From Candidatus Paraburkholderia kirkii (GTDB lineage Bacteria > Pseudomonadota > Gammaproteobacteria > Burkholderiales > Burkholderiaceae), in contig LFKV01000011.1 in NCBI GenBank assembly GCA_001189345.1, positions 1 to 64,000 of the forward strand: a stretch of DNA of 64,000 nucleotides, in the 5' to 3' direction. Positions 10,000 through 19,149 of this stretch are shown one piece after another. The position numbers were made by a program, and so were the translations under genes. The notes beneath the pieces were generated by a model. It ran no database searches. It was not told where the DNA came from and saw only the letters and a program-made list of their open reading frames with translations. Each line of letters begins with the position of its first letter. Position 1 is the first letter of the stretch.

Positions 10000-10902
10000 T
10001 CAGAAAGGAATGACGGCCTTCGCCCACACGGCCTCTCCGGCCGGCCGGTTGCGGACAAAAAACTCCTTCACGACGCGCGCCTCCACACTGATCTTGCTGA
10101 ACTGATAGCGAAAGCCCGGCCCGATCGCGAACGTCCGGCCGCGAAAGCCGTCGCCGTTGACCGGCTGCCCGTTCTGCATGTCGTCCGTCGTCTGCTCGAC
10201 GAAGTAGTCCGATAGCCCAATGCGCGCCTTCGGCGTCACCGCATAACTCGCCGAATAGTCAAAGTGGAATAGATTCCCCGAATGGTAGTGCGTGTCGTCG
10301 TTCGGTGAATTGAAGCTGTACGTGATCTTCGCGGACACCTCGACCCTGTCGTTGGGCAACCAGGACACGCCGAACACCGGCCGCGCGGTGTAGTAGTTCT
10401 TGCCCGTGTTCAACGCCGCATGCATGTCGTACTGGCCGGTCGGAAACACGAATTCGATTGCGGCCACCGTGCGCAGCGCGCCCGAGCCCCACGCGATCAG
10501 CGCGGGGCTGACGATCAGATCGCCGAGGTTGGTGTGGTCGAACGACGCGCCGCCTGCGTCCAGCGCCAGATGCTCCATCGGCAGCACCGCATACGCACCA
10601 TAGCGCCCGCCGAGCACCGAAAGGTTCGACATCCAGACGACGCGCGGAATCAGCACGTCCGCATCGAGCTTAAAACCCAGTACCGAGCTGTTGCCATGCG
10701 AATCGTTGAAGCGCGACGCATGGTAATGCGTGTAGTACAACAGGCCATACAGCCCGGCCGGCGGCAGCGCGCCCGCGAAGAACGCCTCGGCGCCCTCGCC
10801 GATCGTATCGCTGCCGCCCTCCGTCGCCGATGCGCCGGTGCTCAACGTGATGCCCGCGCACGCCGCGAGCAAAATCAATCCGACTGCCGCCTTGCGTTTC
10901 AT
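10000..10902 (-). CDS. Phenol MetA-pathway-type outer-membrane protein (SphA-like)
   Basis: About 300 residues, starting at ATG 10902 with a signal peptide (KRKAAVGLILLAACAGITL, cleavage near TGASA). It shows alternating aromatic beta-strand segments and an aromatic C-terminus ending VIPF, as in outer-membrane beta-barrels. The family is found in aromatic degradation clusters and is thought to help hydrophobic substrates cross the outer membrane. It is the last gene of the meta-cleavage operon, 63 bases after dmpD's stop. The frame is intact. A start 12 bases upstream (10914) is also possible. Substrate specificity is not known from sequence. Confidence 0.75.
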   Translation of the reverse strand: MKRKAAVGLILLAACAGITLSTGASATEGGSDTIGEGAEAFFAGALPPAGLYGLLYYTHYHASRFNDSHGNSSVLGFKLDADVLIPRVVWMSNLSVLGGRYGAYAVLPMEHLALDAGGASFDHTNLGDLIVSPALIAWGSGALRTVAAIEFVFPTGQYDMHAALNTGKNYYTARPVFGVSWLPNDRVEVSAKITYSFNSPNDDTHYHSGNLFHFDYSASYAVTPKARIGLSDYFVEQTTDDMQNGQPVNGDGFRGRTFAIGPGFRYQFSKISVEARVVKEFFVRNRPAGEAVWAKAVIPF

Positions 10903-10977
10903 CCATGTCTCCATGATTTGTTCTACTGAATGTCTTTCTTAAGTTTGCCAAACTAATCTTCGCGCGCTGTCGACGCA

Positions 10978-11799
10978 CTACTCGTTGAAATGGTCAGCGA
11001 CGAGACGGTTGAAACGCGCCGCGTGCTCGATCTGCGTCCAGTGCCCGCACCGGCCGAACACATGCAGCTGCGCATTCGGCAGCAGTTCGAGCAGCTTCAG
11101 CGAACTCGCGAGCGGAATGACGCGGTCCTCACGCCCATGCACGATCAGCGTGTCGTGCGTCAACGCGCGCAGCTTCGCTTCGTCGCTCGCGAGCGCATCG
11201 ACCCAACGCTGCCGCGGCGCCGGAAACATGTTCGAAAACGCCTCCTGGTAGCCGGGCCGCACGCTGGCTTCGTAGCGAAGCTTCGCGAGATCGTCGTTCA
11301 CCAGCGTGCGGTCATACGCGAACACGTCGAGCAGTGTGCGCATGTTGGCGATCGACGGCGTATAGCCCCACACCGCGTCGAGCCCTTCGGTCAGTGTGAA
11401 ACGCGTGCCCGCCGCGCCCATCAGCACGAGTCGGCCTACGCGCGCCGGCGCGCGGATGGCAAGCGCGAGCGCCAGTGCGCCGCCGAACGAATTGCCGATC
11501 ACGTGCGCACGCTCGACACCGAGCGCATCGAGCAGGCCGAGCGCGTGGTCGACCCAGTTGTCCATCGAATACTGATATCCGGCCCGGCGTTCGGTCTCGC
11601 CGAATCCCGCCATGTCCGGCGCGATCACGCGGAACCGCCGCGCGAGTGCGGGCATCGTGAGCCGCCAGTTCGCATAGGCCGTCACGCCCGGCCCCGATCC
11701 ATGGATCAGCAGCACGGGCGGTCCGTCGCCGACGTCGTGATAGTTAGTGTCGATGCCGCCAGCGACGATCCGGCGGCCAATTTCAGGGTTGCTTGACAT
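10978..11799 (-). CDS. dmpD: 2-hydroxymuconate-semialdehyde hydrolase
   Basis: An alpha/beta-hydrolase of 273 residues in the hydrolytic branch of catechol meta-cleavage. It hydrolyses 2-hydroxymuconic semialdehyde (or the ketone from substituted catechols) to 2-oxopent-4-enoate plus formate or another acid. Visible features: oxyanion region LIHGSGPG at residues 31-38, nucleophile elbow GNSFGG with Ser104, HGREDRVIP with Asp225, and GHW with His253. The length is normal and the frame intact. The start at 11799 is preceded by a purine-rich GGGGAA site. It lies between the tautomerase gene and the porin gene in the operon. Confidence 0.9.
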   Translation of the reverse strand: MSSNPEIGRRIVAGGIDTNYHDVGDGPPVLLIHGSGPGVTAYANWRLTMPALARRFRVIAPDMAGFGETERRAGYQYSMDNWVDHALGLLDALGVERAHVIGNSFGGALALALAIRAPARVGRLVLMGAAGTRFTLTEGLDAVWGYTPSIANMRTLLDVFAYDRTLVNDDLAKLRYEASVRPGYQEAFSNMFPAPRQRWVDALASDEAKLRALTHDTLIVHGREDRVIPLASSLKLLELLPNAQLHVFGRCGHWTQIEHAARFNRLVADHFNE

Positions 11800-11834
11800 G
11801 AGGTTCCCCAGCCGATTGTCGGACGCGGCGCGCG

Positions 11835-12026
11835 TCAGCGCCCGCGCTTTTTCGCGCTCTGCCCGCCGATCCCGAAATGTACTTTCGGCATCTCGGTGAT
11901 AATCACGCGCACCGATTCGACCGGTGCATCGAGCGAGCGATGAATGGCCTCCGTGACCTCGGCGATCAGGCGTTCCTTCTTGTCGTCGTCGCGACCTTCG
12001 AGGATGTACAGATGAGCAACGGGCAC
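11835..12026 (-). CDS. dmpI: 4-oxalocrotonate tautomerase
   Basis: A 63-residue tautomerase that interconverts 2-hydroxymuconate and 2-oxohex-3-enedioate in the dehydrogenative branch. The start is GTG at 12026, preceded by GGGAGG. The second codon is proline, which becomes the catalytic N-terminal Pro1 after methionine removal. Conserved residues follow: arginines in the [10 protein letters not shown] region and a glycine-rich GIGGQSA loop. The length matches the family. It lies just downstream of the damaged dmpH and upstream of dmpD. The gene is intact. Confidence 0.85.
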   Translation of the reverse strand: MPVAHLYILEGRDDDKKERLIAEVTEAIHRSLDAPVESVRVIITEMPKVHFGIGGQSAKKRGR

Positions 12027-12054
12027 GATGGCCTCCCGTTTTGTCGTGTTTCGT

Positions 12055-12615
12055 TCAGATGAAGCGCAGACCGATCGAGCCGATGTCCTGCACGCGCAGC
12101 GTCACGCTGTCGCCGGCCGCGACGGCTACCGCCTCGGTGATGCCGCCCGACAGGATCAGGCTGCCGGCGGGAATCGATTCGCCGCGCACGCCGAGATGGT
12201 TCGCGAGCATCGCGATCGCGGCGGCCGGATGCCCGAGCACCGATACGACAGCCCGGCCCCTTCAGCTCGGCCTTCGTGACGAACGCGATCTCCAGCTCCA
12301 CCTTCGGATGGATCAGTTCGGACGTATCGCACTCGCCGCCTCGGGCAAGTCGTAGACGTCGGTGAGGAAGCCGAATACCGGCGTGTCGACGCCCATCTGG
12401 CGCATCTTCGCGTGCGACGTCAGGCCGGCCTTGTAGCCGACGATCCGCGCGCCGCGCTCGAGCTGCCGGTGGCGGATCGCATCCTGCACCGCATACGCGT
12501 TGTCCCAGTCCATCTCGGAGTGACGGTCGGTGATCTTCGTCGTGTCGCGCGCTTCACGCATGCAGTCGTCGAGATGCGCGGCGAGCGATTCGACGATATC
12601 GGTCGACAGGTTCAT
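12055..12615 (-). pseudogene. dmpH: 4-oxalocrotonate decarboxylase with large internal deletion
   Basis: The N-terminal third ([17 protein letters not shown] through VGYKAGLTSHAKMRQMGVDTPVFGFLTDV) starts at 12615, overlapping the dmpG stop. The C-terminal third (GHPAAAIAMLANHLGV to [12 protein letters not shown]) ends at 12055. Between them only a short LEIAFVTKAELKGPG piece in another frame remains. The locus is 561 bases, whereas the family has about 260 residues. Roughly 70 residues of the middle, including most metal-binding residues, are gone, and at least one frameshift is present. It cannot encode an active decarboxylase. Confidence 0.8.
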
Positions 12616-13487
12616 GCGGCCTCCCGCTTCGCTTGCGCCGCGCGCGCCTTCGCGAGCGTCAGCGCGGTGTCCTCGATCATGTTCTCCTGGCCGCCGACCA
12701 TTCCGCGCCGGCCCAGCTCGACGAGGATGTCGTGCGCCGGGATCCTGTACTTGTCGCCCGCACGCTTGGCGAACAGCAGGAACGCCCCGTACACGCCCGC
12801 GTAGCCGAGCGTCAGCGCGTCGCGATCGATGCGGAGCGGGAAGTCCATCATCGGGACGACGAGATCCTCGGCGACGTCCTGGATCTTCCATACGTCGACG
12901 CCCGTCTCGATGCCCATGCGCTCGCACACCGCGACGAACACTTCGAGCGGCGTGTTGCCCGCGCCGGCGCCGAGCCCGGCCGACACACCGTCGATCCGGT
13001 TCGCGCCGGCCTCGATCGCGGCGATCGAGTTTGCGACGCCCATCGCGAGGTCGTGGTGACCGTGAAAACCCAGCTCGGTGTTGGGCTGCATGTCGAGCTT
13101 GCGCGCCATCGCGATGTGCTGCTCCGACACGTCGACCTCGGTGCAGTGCGTCGCGACGCGGATCGTGTGCACGCCGAGCGCGTACGCCTCCTTCAGGTGA
13201 TCGACGGTGCCGATGCCCGGCAGCAGCAGCGCCGACACCTTCGCGCGCTTGAGCAGCGGGATCACGGCGCCGAGGTATTCGGCGTCGGTGTGCGCGGGAA
13301 AGCCGTAGTTGATCGACGACCCGCCGAGACCGTCGCCGTGCGTGACCTCGATCAGCGGCACCCTGGCCTCGTCGAGCCCGGTCGCGATCGAGCGCATCTG
13401 GCCGAGCGTCATCTGGTGACGCTTCGGGTGCATGCCGTCACGCAGCGTCATGTCGTGGACGGTGATTCGCTTGCCTTTGAGATTCAT
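12612..13487 (-). CDS. dmpG: 4-hydroxy-2-oxovalerate aldolase, open but with about 54-residue in-frame deletion
   Basis: This HMGL-like TIM-barrel aldolase cleaves 4-hydroxy-2-oxovalerate to pyruvate and acetaldehyde, passing acetaldehyde to DmpF. The frame is open for 291 codons; the family has about 345. Family landmarks VTLRDG-like [25 protein letters not shown] and LLLPGIG are present, but [15 protein letters not shown] joins directly to [13 protein letters not shown]. The segment normally holding GFLMMSHM and the DSxGA motif is missing. This removes barrel strands near the active site, so the product is probably inactive. Neighbours overlap or abut, as in a normal dmp operon. Confidence 0.85.
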   Translation of the reverse strand: MNLKGKRITVHDMTLRDGMHPKRHQMTLGQMRSIATGLDEARVPLIEVTHGDGLGGSSINYGFPAHTDAEYLGAVIPLLKRAKVSALLLPGIGTVDHLKEAYALGVHTIRVATHCTEVDVSEQHIAMARKLDMQPNTELGFHGHHDLAMGVANSIAAIEAGANRIDGVSAGLGAGAGNTPLEVFVAVCERMGIETGVDVWKIQDVAEDLVVPMMDFPLRIDRDALTLGYAGVYGAFLLFAKRAGDKYRIPAHDILVELGRRGMVGGQENMIEDTALTLAKARAAQAKREAA

Positions 13488-13542
13488 TGCCGTTCCTTGT
13501 TCGTCCGTTCGTTCGAAATGCGCGAGTACGCCGCGGCCCGCG

Positions 13543-14442
13543 TCACGCGGTTTCCGGCGCGGCCGACGCGAGCGCGAGACGGCCCGCCAGCAGCTCCTCG
13601 GCGAACATCTCGGCGGTGCGCGCTGCAGCGGCCGTCATGATGTCGAGGTTGCCCGCGTATTTCGGCAGGTAATCGCCGAGGCCTTCGACCTCGAGGTCAC
13701 CCGACACGCGCTTGCCGTCGAACACCGGCCCGTTGACGAGCCGGTAGCCTGGCACGTAGCGTTGCACGTCGGCGATCATCGCGTGCACCGATTCGACGAT
13801 GCGCCCCTCATCGAGCGTGTCCTCAGTCAGGCAGTGCACGGTGTCGCGCATGATCAGCGGCGGCTCGGCCGGATTGATCACGATGATCGCCTTGCCCGCC
13901 TTCGCGCCGCCGACCCGCGCGACAGCCGCCTCCGTGGTGCGCGTGAACTCGTCGATGTTCTTGCGCGTGCCGGGGCCGACCGAGCGCGACGACACGGTCG
14001 CGACAATCTCGCCGTACGCGACCGACTGCACCCGCGAGATCGCGCGCACCATCGGGATCGTCGCCTGGCCGCCGCACGTGACCATATTCACGTTCATCTC
14101 GCCGGAACCGATGTGGTCCTTCAGGTTCACGGGCGGCACGCAGTACGGGCCGATCGCGGCCGGCGTCAGGTCGATCATCAGCACGCCGAGCGCGTTCAGC
14201 TTGCGGCTGTTTTCCGCGTGCACGTAGGCGCTCGTCGCGTCGAACGTGATCTGCACGCCGTCGGCCCGCACGTGCGGCAGCAGACCGTCGACGCCCTCCG
14301 CGGTGGTCTTCAGGCCGAGTTCGCGCGCACGCTTCAGGCCGTCGGAGTCGGGTTCGAGCACGGGGCTGCGCATGAGTTTGGCGAGCAGGTCGGTGCCGAT
14401 ATTGCCGGGACCGATCAGCGCACAACGGATTTTCCGGGTCAT
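13543..14442 (-). CDS. dmpF: Acetaldehyde dehydrogenase (acylating), with short in-frame deletion
   Basis: DmpF oxidises acetaldehyde to acetyl-CoA with NAD and CoA, in complex with DmpG. The Rossmann start GPGNIGTD and the catalytic cysteine in [13 protein letters not shown] are present, and the C-terminus is normal. The frame is open for 299 codons. Between SPVLEP and [11 protein letters not shown] the family has about nine more residues, including the MVGIDxE strand that binds the adenosine ribose. These are absent (around 14345-14360). NAD binding is therefore doubtful although the gene looks intact. It lies between dmpE and dmpG. Confidence 0.85.
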   Translation of the reverse strand: MTRKIRCALIGPGNIGTDLLAKLMRSPVLEPDSDGLKRARELGLKTTAEGVDGLLPHVRADGVQITFDATSAYVHAENSRKLNALGVLMIDLTPAAIGPYCVPPVNLKDHIGSGEMNVNMVTCGGQATIPMVRAISRVQSVAYGEIVATVSSRSVGPGTRKNIDEFTRTTEAAVARVGGAKAGKAIIVINPAEPPLIMRDTVHCLTEDTLDEGRIVESVHAMIADVQRYVPGYRLVNGPVFDGKRVSGDLEVEGLGDYLPKYAGNLDIMTAAAARTAEMFAEELLAGRLALASAAPETA

Positions 14443-14482
14443 GGGGAAGTCCTTGTTTTCCAGTGAATGAGAACGGCGCCGC

Positions 14483-15265
14483 TCACGCGAACCGCACCGA
14501 ACACGCGCCGATCCCGCCGATCGACACGCGGAAGTTGTCGCCGGGGCCGACCGGCGCCATCGCAGCGAGCGCGCCGGACAGGATCACCTCGCCCGCCCGC
14601 AGCGCGATACCGTGGCGGCCGAGCGTATTGGCGAGCCATGCGACGGCGTTCACCGGCGAACCGAGCGCAGCCGCGCCCGCGCCGGTGCCGATCACGTCGC
14701 CGTTCTTCTCCAGCACCATCCCGCAGGTCGACAGATCGACGCTGCGCGTGCTCACTGCGCGGTCGCCGAACACGAACACACCGCACGATGCGTTGTCGGC
14801 CACCGTGTCGCCGATCCGGATCTTCCAGTCGCGGATCCGCGAATCGACGATCTCGAAGCACGGCATCACACATTCGGTCGCGGCTAGCACCATCGCGTTG
14901 GTCACGCCGGGGCCGAGCAGGTCGCGCTTGAGCACGAACGCGATCTCGCCTTCCGCCTTCGGCTGGATCAGCGTGTCGAGCGCGATGCATTCGCCTTCGC
15001 CGTACACCATCCCCGACAACAGGTAGCCGAAATCGGGCTGGTACACGCCAAGCATGTCCATCACGGCCTTCGACGTGACGCCGATCTTCTTGCCGATGAT
15101 GGTCTCGCCCGCGTCCAGGCGGCGCTGCACGAAGCGCTGCTGGATCCGGTAGGCGTCGTCGACCGACAGGTCCTCGTGCTGCGACGTCAGCGGCGCGACG
15201 GGCGTGCGCGACGTCATCGCATCGTACAGCCGGTCGCCGAGCGTGGTGATCAACATGGAGTCCAT
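14483..15265 (-). CDS. dmpE: 2-oxopent-4-enoate hydratase
   Basis: A 260-residue member of the fumarylacetoacetate-hydrolase-like hydratase family that adds water to 2-hydroxypenta-2,4-dienoate, giving 4-hydroxy-2-oxovalerate. It starts [16 protein letters not shown] at 15265. Conserved features are [17 protein letters not shown], the metal-binding region [27 protein letters not shown] and a C-terminal [12 protein letters not shown]. The frame is intact and the length normal. Its paralogue dmpH in the same operon is broken, so this is the only complete member. It is probably functional. Confidence 0.9.
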   Translation of the reverse strand: MDSMLITTLGDRLYDAMTSRTPVAPLTSQHEDLSVDDAYRIQQRFVQRRLDAGETIIGKKIGVTSKAVMDMLGVYQPDFGYLLSGMVYGEGECIALDTLIQPKAEGEIAFVLKRDLLGPGVTNAMVLAATECVMPCFEIVDSRIRDWKIRIGDTVADNASCGVFVFGDRAVSTRSVDLSTCGMVLEKNGDVIGTGAGAAALGSPVNAVAWLANTLGRHGIALRAGEVILSGALAAMAPVGPGDNFRVSIGGIGACSVRFA

Positions 15266-15293
15266 ATGAATCGTCCAGTCAGTAGAAAAGGGA

Positions 15294-16803
15294 TCAGAGC
15301 TTGATGCAGACGTTGCGCAGTTCGGTGTAGAACTCGAGCGAATGCACGCCGCCCTCGCGGCCGATGCCCGATTGCTTCGCGCCGCCGAACGCGGTGCGCA
15401 GGTCGCGCAGGAACCACGAGTTGACCCACGCGATGCCGACGTCGATCGACGCGGCGACGCGATGCGCGCGCGACAGGTTGGTAGTCCAGATCGCGGTCGA
15501 CAGCCCGTACGCGTTCGCATTTGCGCGGCCGATCACCTCGGCTTCGGAGTCGAACGGCATCACGAGCGCGCACGGCCCGAAGATCTCGTCGCGCGCGATC
15601 GGCGAATCGTCGCCGAGGCCCGTCCAGATCGTCGGCTGCACCCATGCGCCGTCGCGCAGGTCGTCCGGCATGTCGGGCACGCCGCCGCCCGTGACGACCG
15701 TCGCGCCGAGTTCGGCCGCCTGGCGATAGTACGACAGCACCTTGCTGCGGTGTTCCTGGCTGATCAGCGGCTCGATGCCGGTCGTGTCCGCTTCCGGCCG
15801 GCCCGGCTGCAACCGCTCGGCGCCGGCCGGAAGCGCGGCGACGAAACGCTCGAACAGCGGGCGCTCGACATAGACGCGCTCGGTGCCGAGGCAGACCTGC
15901 CCCGCATTCGCGAAGCACGAGCGCAGCGTGCCTTCGACGGCTGCGTCGAAATCGCAGTCCGCGAACACGATCGCCGCGTTCTTGCCGCCCATCTCGAGGC
16001 TGACGGGCCGCGCGCCGTCGGCCGCCGCCTTCATGATCGCCGCGCCGGTGCGCGTCTCGCCGGTGAACGTGATCGCGTTCACGCCCGGATGGGTCGTCAG
16101 GAATTCGCCGGCCGAATCGGGCCCGAAGCCGTGCACGATGTTGTAGACGCCGCGCGGCACGCCCGCCGCGTTCATCACCTCGCCGAGCAGCGCGGCCGTC
16201 TGCGGCGTTTCCTCGGACGGCTTCACGACCACCGTGTTGCCGCACGCGAGCGCGGGCCCGACCTTCCACGTCATCAGCAGCAGCAAGTTCCACGGGCAGA
16301 TCACGCCGACCACGCCGACCGGCCGGCGGATTGCGTAGTTGAGCGCGCCCGCGCCGTCCGGCATCGCCATTTCGAAGGTTTCGCCGGGCACGTTCTTCAC
16401 GACGTCGGCGAACACCTTGAAGTTCGCCGCGCCGCGCGGGATGTCGATATGACGCGCGAGGCTTACCGGCTTGCCGGTATCGGCCACTTCGGCTTCGAGG
16501 AAATCGTCGAAGCGGCGCGTGATGCCGTCGGCAACCGCGTACAGGATCTCGACGCGCTGCGCGACGCTCAGGCCGCCCCACGGCCCGGCCAACGCCGCGC
16601 GCGCGGCCTGTACCGCCGCATCGACATCAGCGTGGCTCGCTTCGGCCACGCGCGCGATCAGCGCGTGGTCGACGGGCAAGCGCTTGTCGAACCAGCGTTC
16701 GCCCGCGCGATAGTCGCCGTCGGATGAAGTTGCAGACGAGCCGCGGTTCCGGCTGCCCGCCGGCGGGGCCGCATGTCGCGGCGATCGATTCCGTGTCGTA
16801 CAT
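15294..16803 (-). pseudogene. dmpC: 2-hydroxymuconate-semialdehyde dehydrogenase with one frameshift near the N-terminus
   Basis: An NAD-dependent aldehyde dehydrogenase for the oxidative branch. From ATG 16803 the frame reads MYDTESIAA to about residue 25 (CNFI). One extra base near 16730 then shifts into the frame that begins DGDYRAGERWFDKR and runs to 15294. That frame has PWNLLLLMTWK, the catalytic glutamate in LEMGGKN and the cysteine in NAGQVCLGTERV. The locus is 1510 bases, one more than a multiple of three, which fits a single insertion. Initiation downstream could in principle yield a shortened protein, but the N-terminal strand would be lost. Confidence 0.8.
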
Positions 16804-16879
16804 GATGTGTGTACCGATAGTCGTGAATCCGTAATCGGGTTCGTTCCTGAAGAAAGTGCGCGTGGCGGTCCGTCACCCG

Positions 16880-17315
16880 TCACGCGCCGCCAAGGCCGGC
16901 CGCGTCGAGGCCCGCGCGCGCAGCTTTCGTCCTGCGCCTCGCTGCCGCCCGACACGCCGATGCCGCCGATTAGTACGCCGTCCTCGACGATCGGCAGCCC
17001 GCCGCCGAACGCGACGAAGCGCGCGCGCAGCACGAGCCCCTGCCGCACGGCCTCCGAATGCGCGGCCAGCGCATCGTGCCACGCACCGGTCGGCAAGCCG
17101 AAGCTCGCGGCCGTGTACGCCTTGTCGATCGAATGCAGCGGCGCGCCGGGCACCCGCACGAATGCCGCGAGCAAGCCGCCCGCATCGACGACGGCGACGT
17201 TCACGCGCACGCCGAGCCGCTCGGCGGCCTGCGCCGCCGCCTGCGCGGCGCGCGACGCGGCGGGCCAGTCGATCACGCGCGTGCCGACGCTGTGGGTCGA
17301 ATCGTTGCGAGCCAT
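16880..17315 (-). pseudogene. GlcG/HbpS-like protein, C-terminal tail frameshifted
   Basis: A small GlcG/HbpS (DUF336-type) protein often found inside catechol meta-cleavage operons. Its role there is not settled. The start at 17315 has AGGAG upstream. The fold is recognisable: NVAVVDAGGLLAAFVRV, then SIDKAYTAASFG, then IVEDGVLIGGIGVSGGS. Near residue 137 the frame leaves the expected tail; a two-base loss in a GC repeat (around 16919) would restore AGLDAAGLGGA and a stop at 16880. The locus length (436 bases) fits a two-base deletion. Only the last residues are affected, so some function may remain. Confidence 0.65.
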
Positions 17316-17338
17316 GAGGCTGTGCTCCTGTGCGGGTG

Positions 17339-18283
17339 TCAGGTGTAGACGGTGGTGAACGCTTCGTTCAGCTCGCCGGAGTGGAAGAAGATTCCGCGCC
17401 CGAGCTCGTCCTCGGTCCACGTCGTGACCGGGCGATCGGGCTGCGCGAGATAGCCGAGCCCCGCGAAGGTCTCGTTGCGGTTGCCGCTCGGATCGAAGAA
17501 GTAGATGGTGGTGCCGCGCGTGATCCCGTGGCACGTCGGCGCGACGTCGATCTTCACCTCGTTCTTCGCCATCACGTCTGCCGACTTCAGCACGTCGGCC
17601 CAGTCGTCGAGGAAGAACGCGATGTGATGCAGCCCGTTGCGCGGGCCGCCGACGAACGCGATGTCGTGCGGCGTCGTGCTGCGAAACATCCACGTCGCGG
17701 CCTGGATCGTGTTGCCCGGGCCGACCATCACCTGCTCGGCGAGGTGAAAGTCGAGGCACTCGGCCATGAAGCGCGTGTTCTCCTCGACGCGGTTCACGCC
17801 TGCCTCCGGATTCAACTCGCACATCAGCAGGCAGTGGTCGAGCCAGTGCACCGCCGAGCCCGGAACGTCGTCCGGCCACGGATCGGGGTTCAGCGAGCCG
17901 ACCGCGGTGCCGACCAGTTCCTTCTTCGCGAACAGGCGCAGCTCGTGCCCGCTCGGCAGCAGGAACCGCAACTGGCGGCCCACGCCCGGCAGCGCGCCTT
18001 CCGGCAGTATCTCGGTCGCGATCCCGTATTTTTCGATGCGCTGCTTCAGCGCGTCGAGATCGGCGTCATGCTCGACCTTGTACGCGGCATGCTTGAGCCC
18101 GGCCTGGTCGGACGGCGACAGGATCAGCGAGTACTTGTCCCATTCGTCCCAGCATTTCAGGTAGACGTTGCCGGCCGCGTCGCGCATCGTTTCCTGCATG
18201 CCGAGCACGCGTATGTAATGCCGCAGCGCCGCTTCCATGTCCATCACCTTCAGATTGACATGACCAATACGCATCACACCCAT
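17339..18283 (-). CDS. dmpB: Catechol 2,3-dioxygenase
   Basis: An extradiol ring-cleavage enzyme (xylE type) that opens catechol to 2-hydroxymuconic semialdehyde using Fe(II). It has 314 residues from ATG 18283 with GGAGGAG upstream. Two VOC-type domains are present. The C-terminal iron ligands are visible as His150 (HWLDH), His220 (GLHHIAFF) and Glu271 (GNRNETFAG). The frame and length are normal. It is followed by the GlcG-like gene and preceded by the ferredoxin that keeps such enzymes reduced. It is one of the few undamaged steps of the operon. Confidence 0.92.
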   Translation of the reverse strand: MGVMRIGHVNLKVMDMEAALRHYIRVLGMQETMRDAAGNVYLKCWDEWDKYSLILSPSDQAGLKHAAYKVEHDADLDALKQRIEKYGIATEILPEGALPGVGRQLRFLLPSGHELRLFAKKELVGTAVGSLNPDPWPDDVPGSAVHWLDHCLLMCELNPEAGVNRVEENTRFMAECLDFHLAEQVMVGPGNTIQAATWMFRSTTPHDIAFVGGPRNGLHHIAFFLDDWADVLKSADVMAKNEVKIDVAPTCHGITRGTTIYFFDPSGNRNETFAGLGYLAQPDRPVTTWTEDELGRGIFFHSGELNEAFTTVYT

Positions 18284-18300
18284 GGTGAGTCTCCTCCAGA

Positions 18301-18657
18301 TTACTTCTTGAAAACCGGCGCCCCGACACAGGCCGAGCCGCAAAAGAAAGGCTTCTTCAGCCGGCCGGCCACTTCCAGCTCGACGTCGCCCTGCGGCGCC
18401 ACGCGGCACGCGAGCACATACCCGTCGTCCTCCTCGTCGGCACTCACGTGTGCGCGGCTGATCGGCCCGAGCTTGCGCACCGCGCCGCGCAGCACGCGCA
18501 CCTTGCACACGCCGCAGCCGCCGTTCAGGCAGCCGACCGGAATGCCGCGCCGGCCGAGCTTCGCCATCCCGGCCAGCAGCGATTTGCCGCTCGCGCACCC
18601 ATAGCGCTCATCGGTCTGCGCGATTGTCACCGTCCCGCACACACGGCTCGCATCCAT
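18301..18657 (-). CDS. dmpQ: Plant-type [2Fe-2S] ferredoxin (XylT/DmpQ-like)
   Basis: A 118-residue chloroplast-type ferredoxin. The cluster ligands are Cys43, Cys48, Cys51 (CLNGGCGVC) and Cys84 (LACRV). In xyl and dmp operons this protein re-reduces the iron of oxidised catechol 2,3-dioxygenase, and the gene sits immediately upstream of the dioxygenase here. The ATG at 18657 abuts the stop of the dmpP remnant. The frame is intact. Confidence 0.85.
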   Translation of the reverse strand: MDASRVCGTVTIAQTDERYGCASGKSLLAGMAKLGRRGIPVGCLNGGCGVCKVRVLRGAVRKLGPISRAHVSADEEDDGYVLACRVAPQGDVELEVAGRLKKPFFCGSACVGAPVFKK

Positions 18658-18658
18658 G

Positions 18659-19146
18659 TCACACTCGACGGAACAGCGGGCTGCGCGTCTGCCGCCGAGA
18701 TGAACTTCTCGTGATAGATGTCGCGCTCGAATAGGCGGCCCTGCGGCCCTGCATTAGCGCGGTGATGCACGCGTCGATCATCGCGGGCGGCCCGCACAGG
18801 TACGCCTGGTGGCCCGAGAAGTCACCGTCGAAGTGCGCCTTCGCGACGTCGTGCACGAACCCTTGCGCGACGCCCTCGCCCGCGTCCGCCGCGCCTTCGG
18901 ACAACGCCGGCACATACGTGAAGTTCGGATAACGTTCGGCGAGCGCGCGGAATTCGTCGTGGTAATAGAGCTCCTTCGCGTTGCGCTGCCCGTAGACCAG
19001 CGTGATCGGCGCAGTCACGCCGCTTGCGAGCAGGTCGGCGATCATCGAGCGGCGGGCTCGACAGGCCCACGGCGAACGCATGGCGGGCGTTGCGCGCGCC
19101 GGGACGGCGTTTGTACAAGAAGATCGATTCGACCTTGCGCGGCAAC
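18659..19146 (-). pseudogene. dmpP: Phenol hydroxylase reductase component, C-terminal remnant
   Basis: Only the NAD-binding end of the P5 reductase remains: GLSSP, then ADLLASGVTAPITLVYGQRN, YPNFTYVPALSE, VAQGFVHDVAKAHF, and YLCGPPAMIDACITALMQGR. The frame is broken near 19070 and again near 18745, and it ends SPLFRRV at 18659. The ferredoxin and FAD domains, and all upstream phenol hydroxylase genes (dmpKLMNO equivalents), are absent. At about 19146 the sequence switches to a headless gene on the opposite strand. This is the damaged front of the meta-cleavage operon. Confidence 0.8.
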
Positions 19147-19149
19147 TAG

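Noticed and set aside
15342..16727. 461-codon plus-strand open frame
   Set aside because: Antisense to dmpC, arginine- and histidine-rich with no family features. The dehydrogenase motifs on the other strand are clear.
15294..17879. 861-codon minus-strand open frame
   Set aside because: It runs through dmpC in the right frame but then through the GlcG-like gene and through catechol 2,3-dioxygenase in a wrong frame. It is a product of high GC content and the dmpC frameshift, not a fusion protein.
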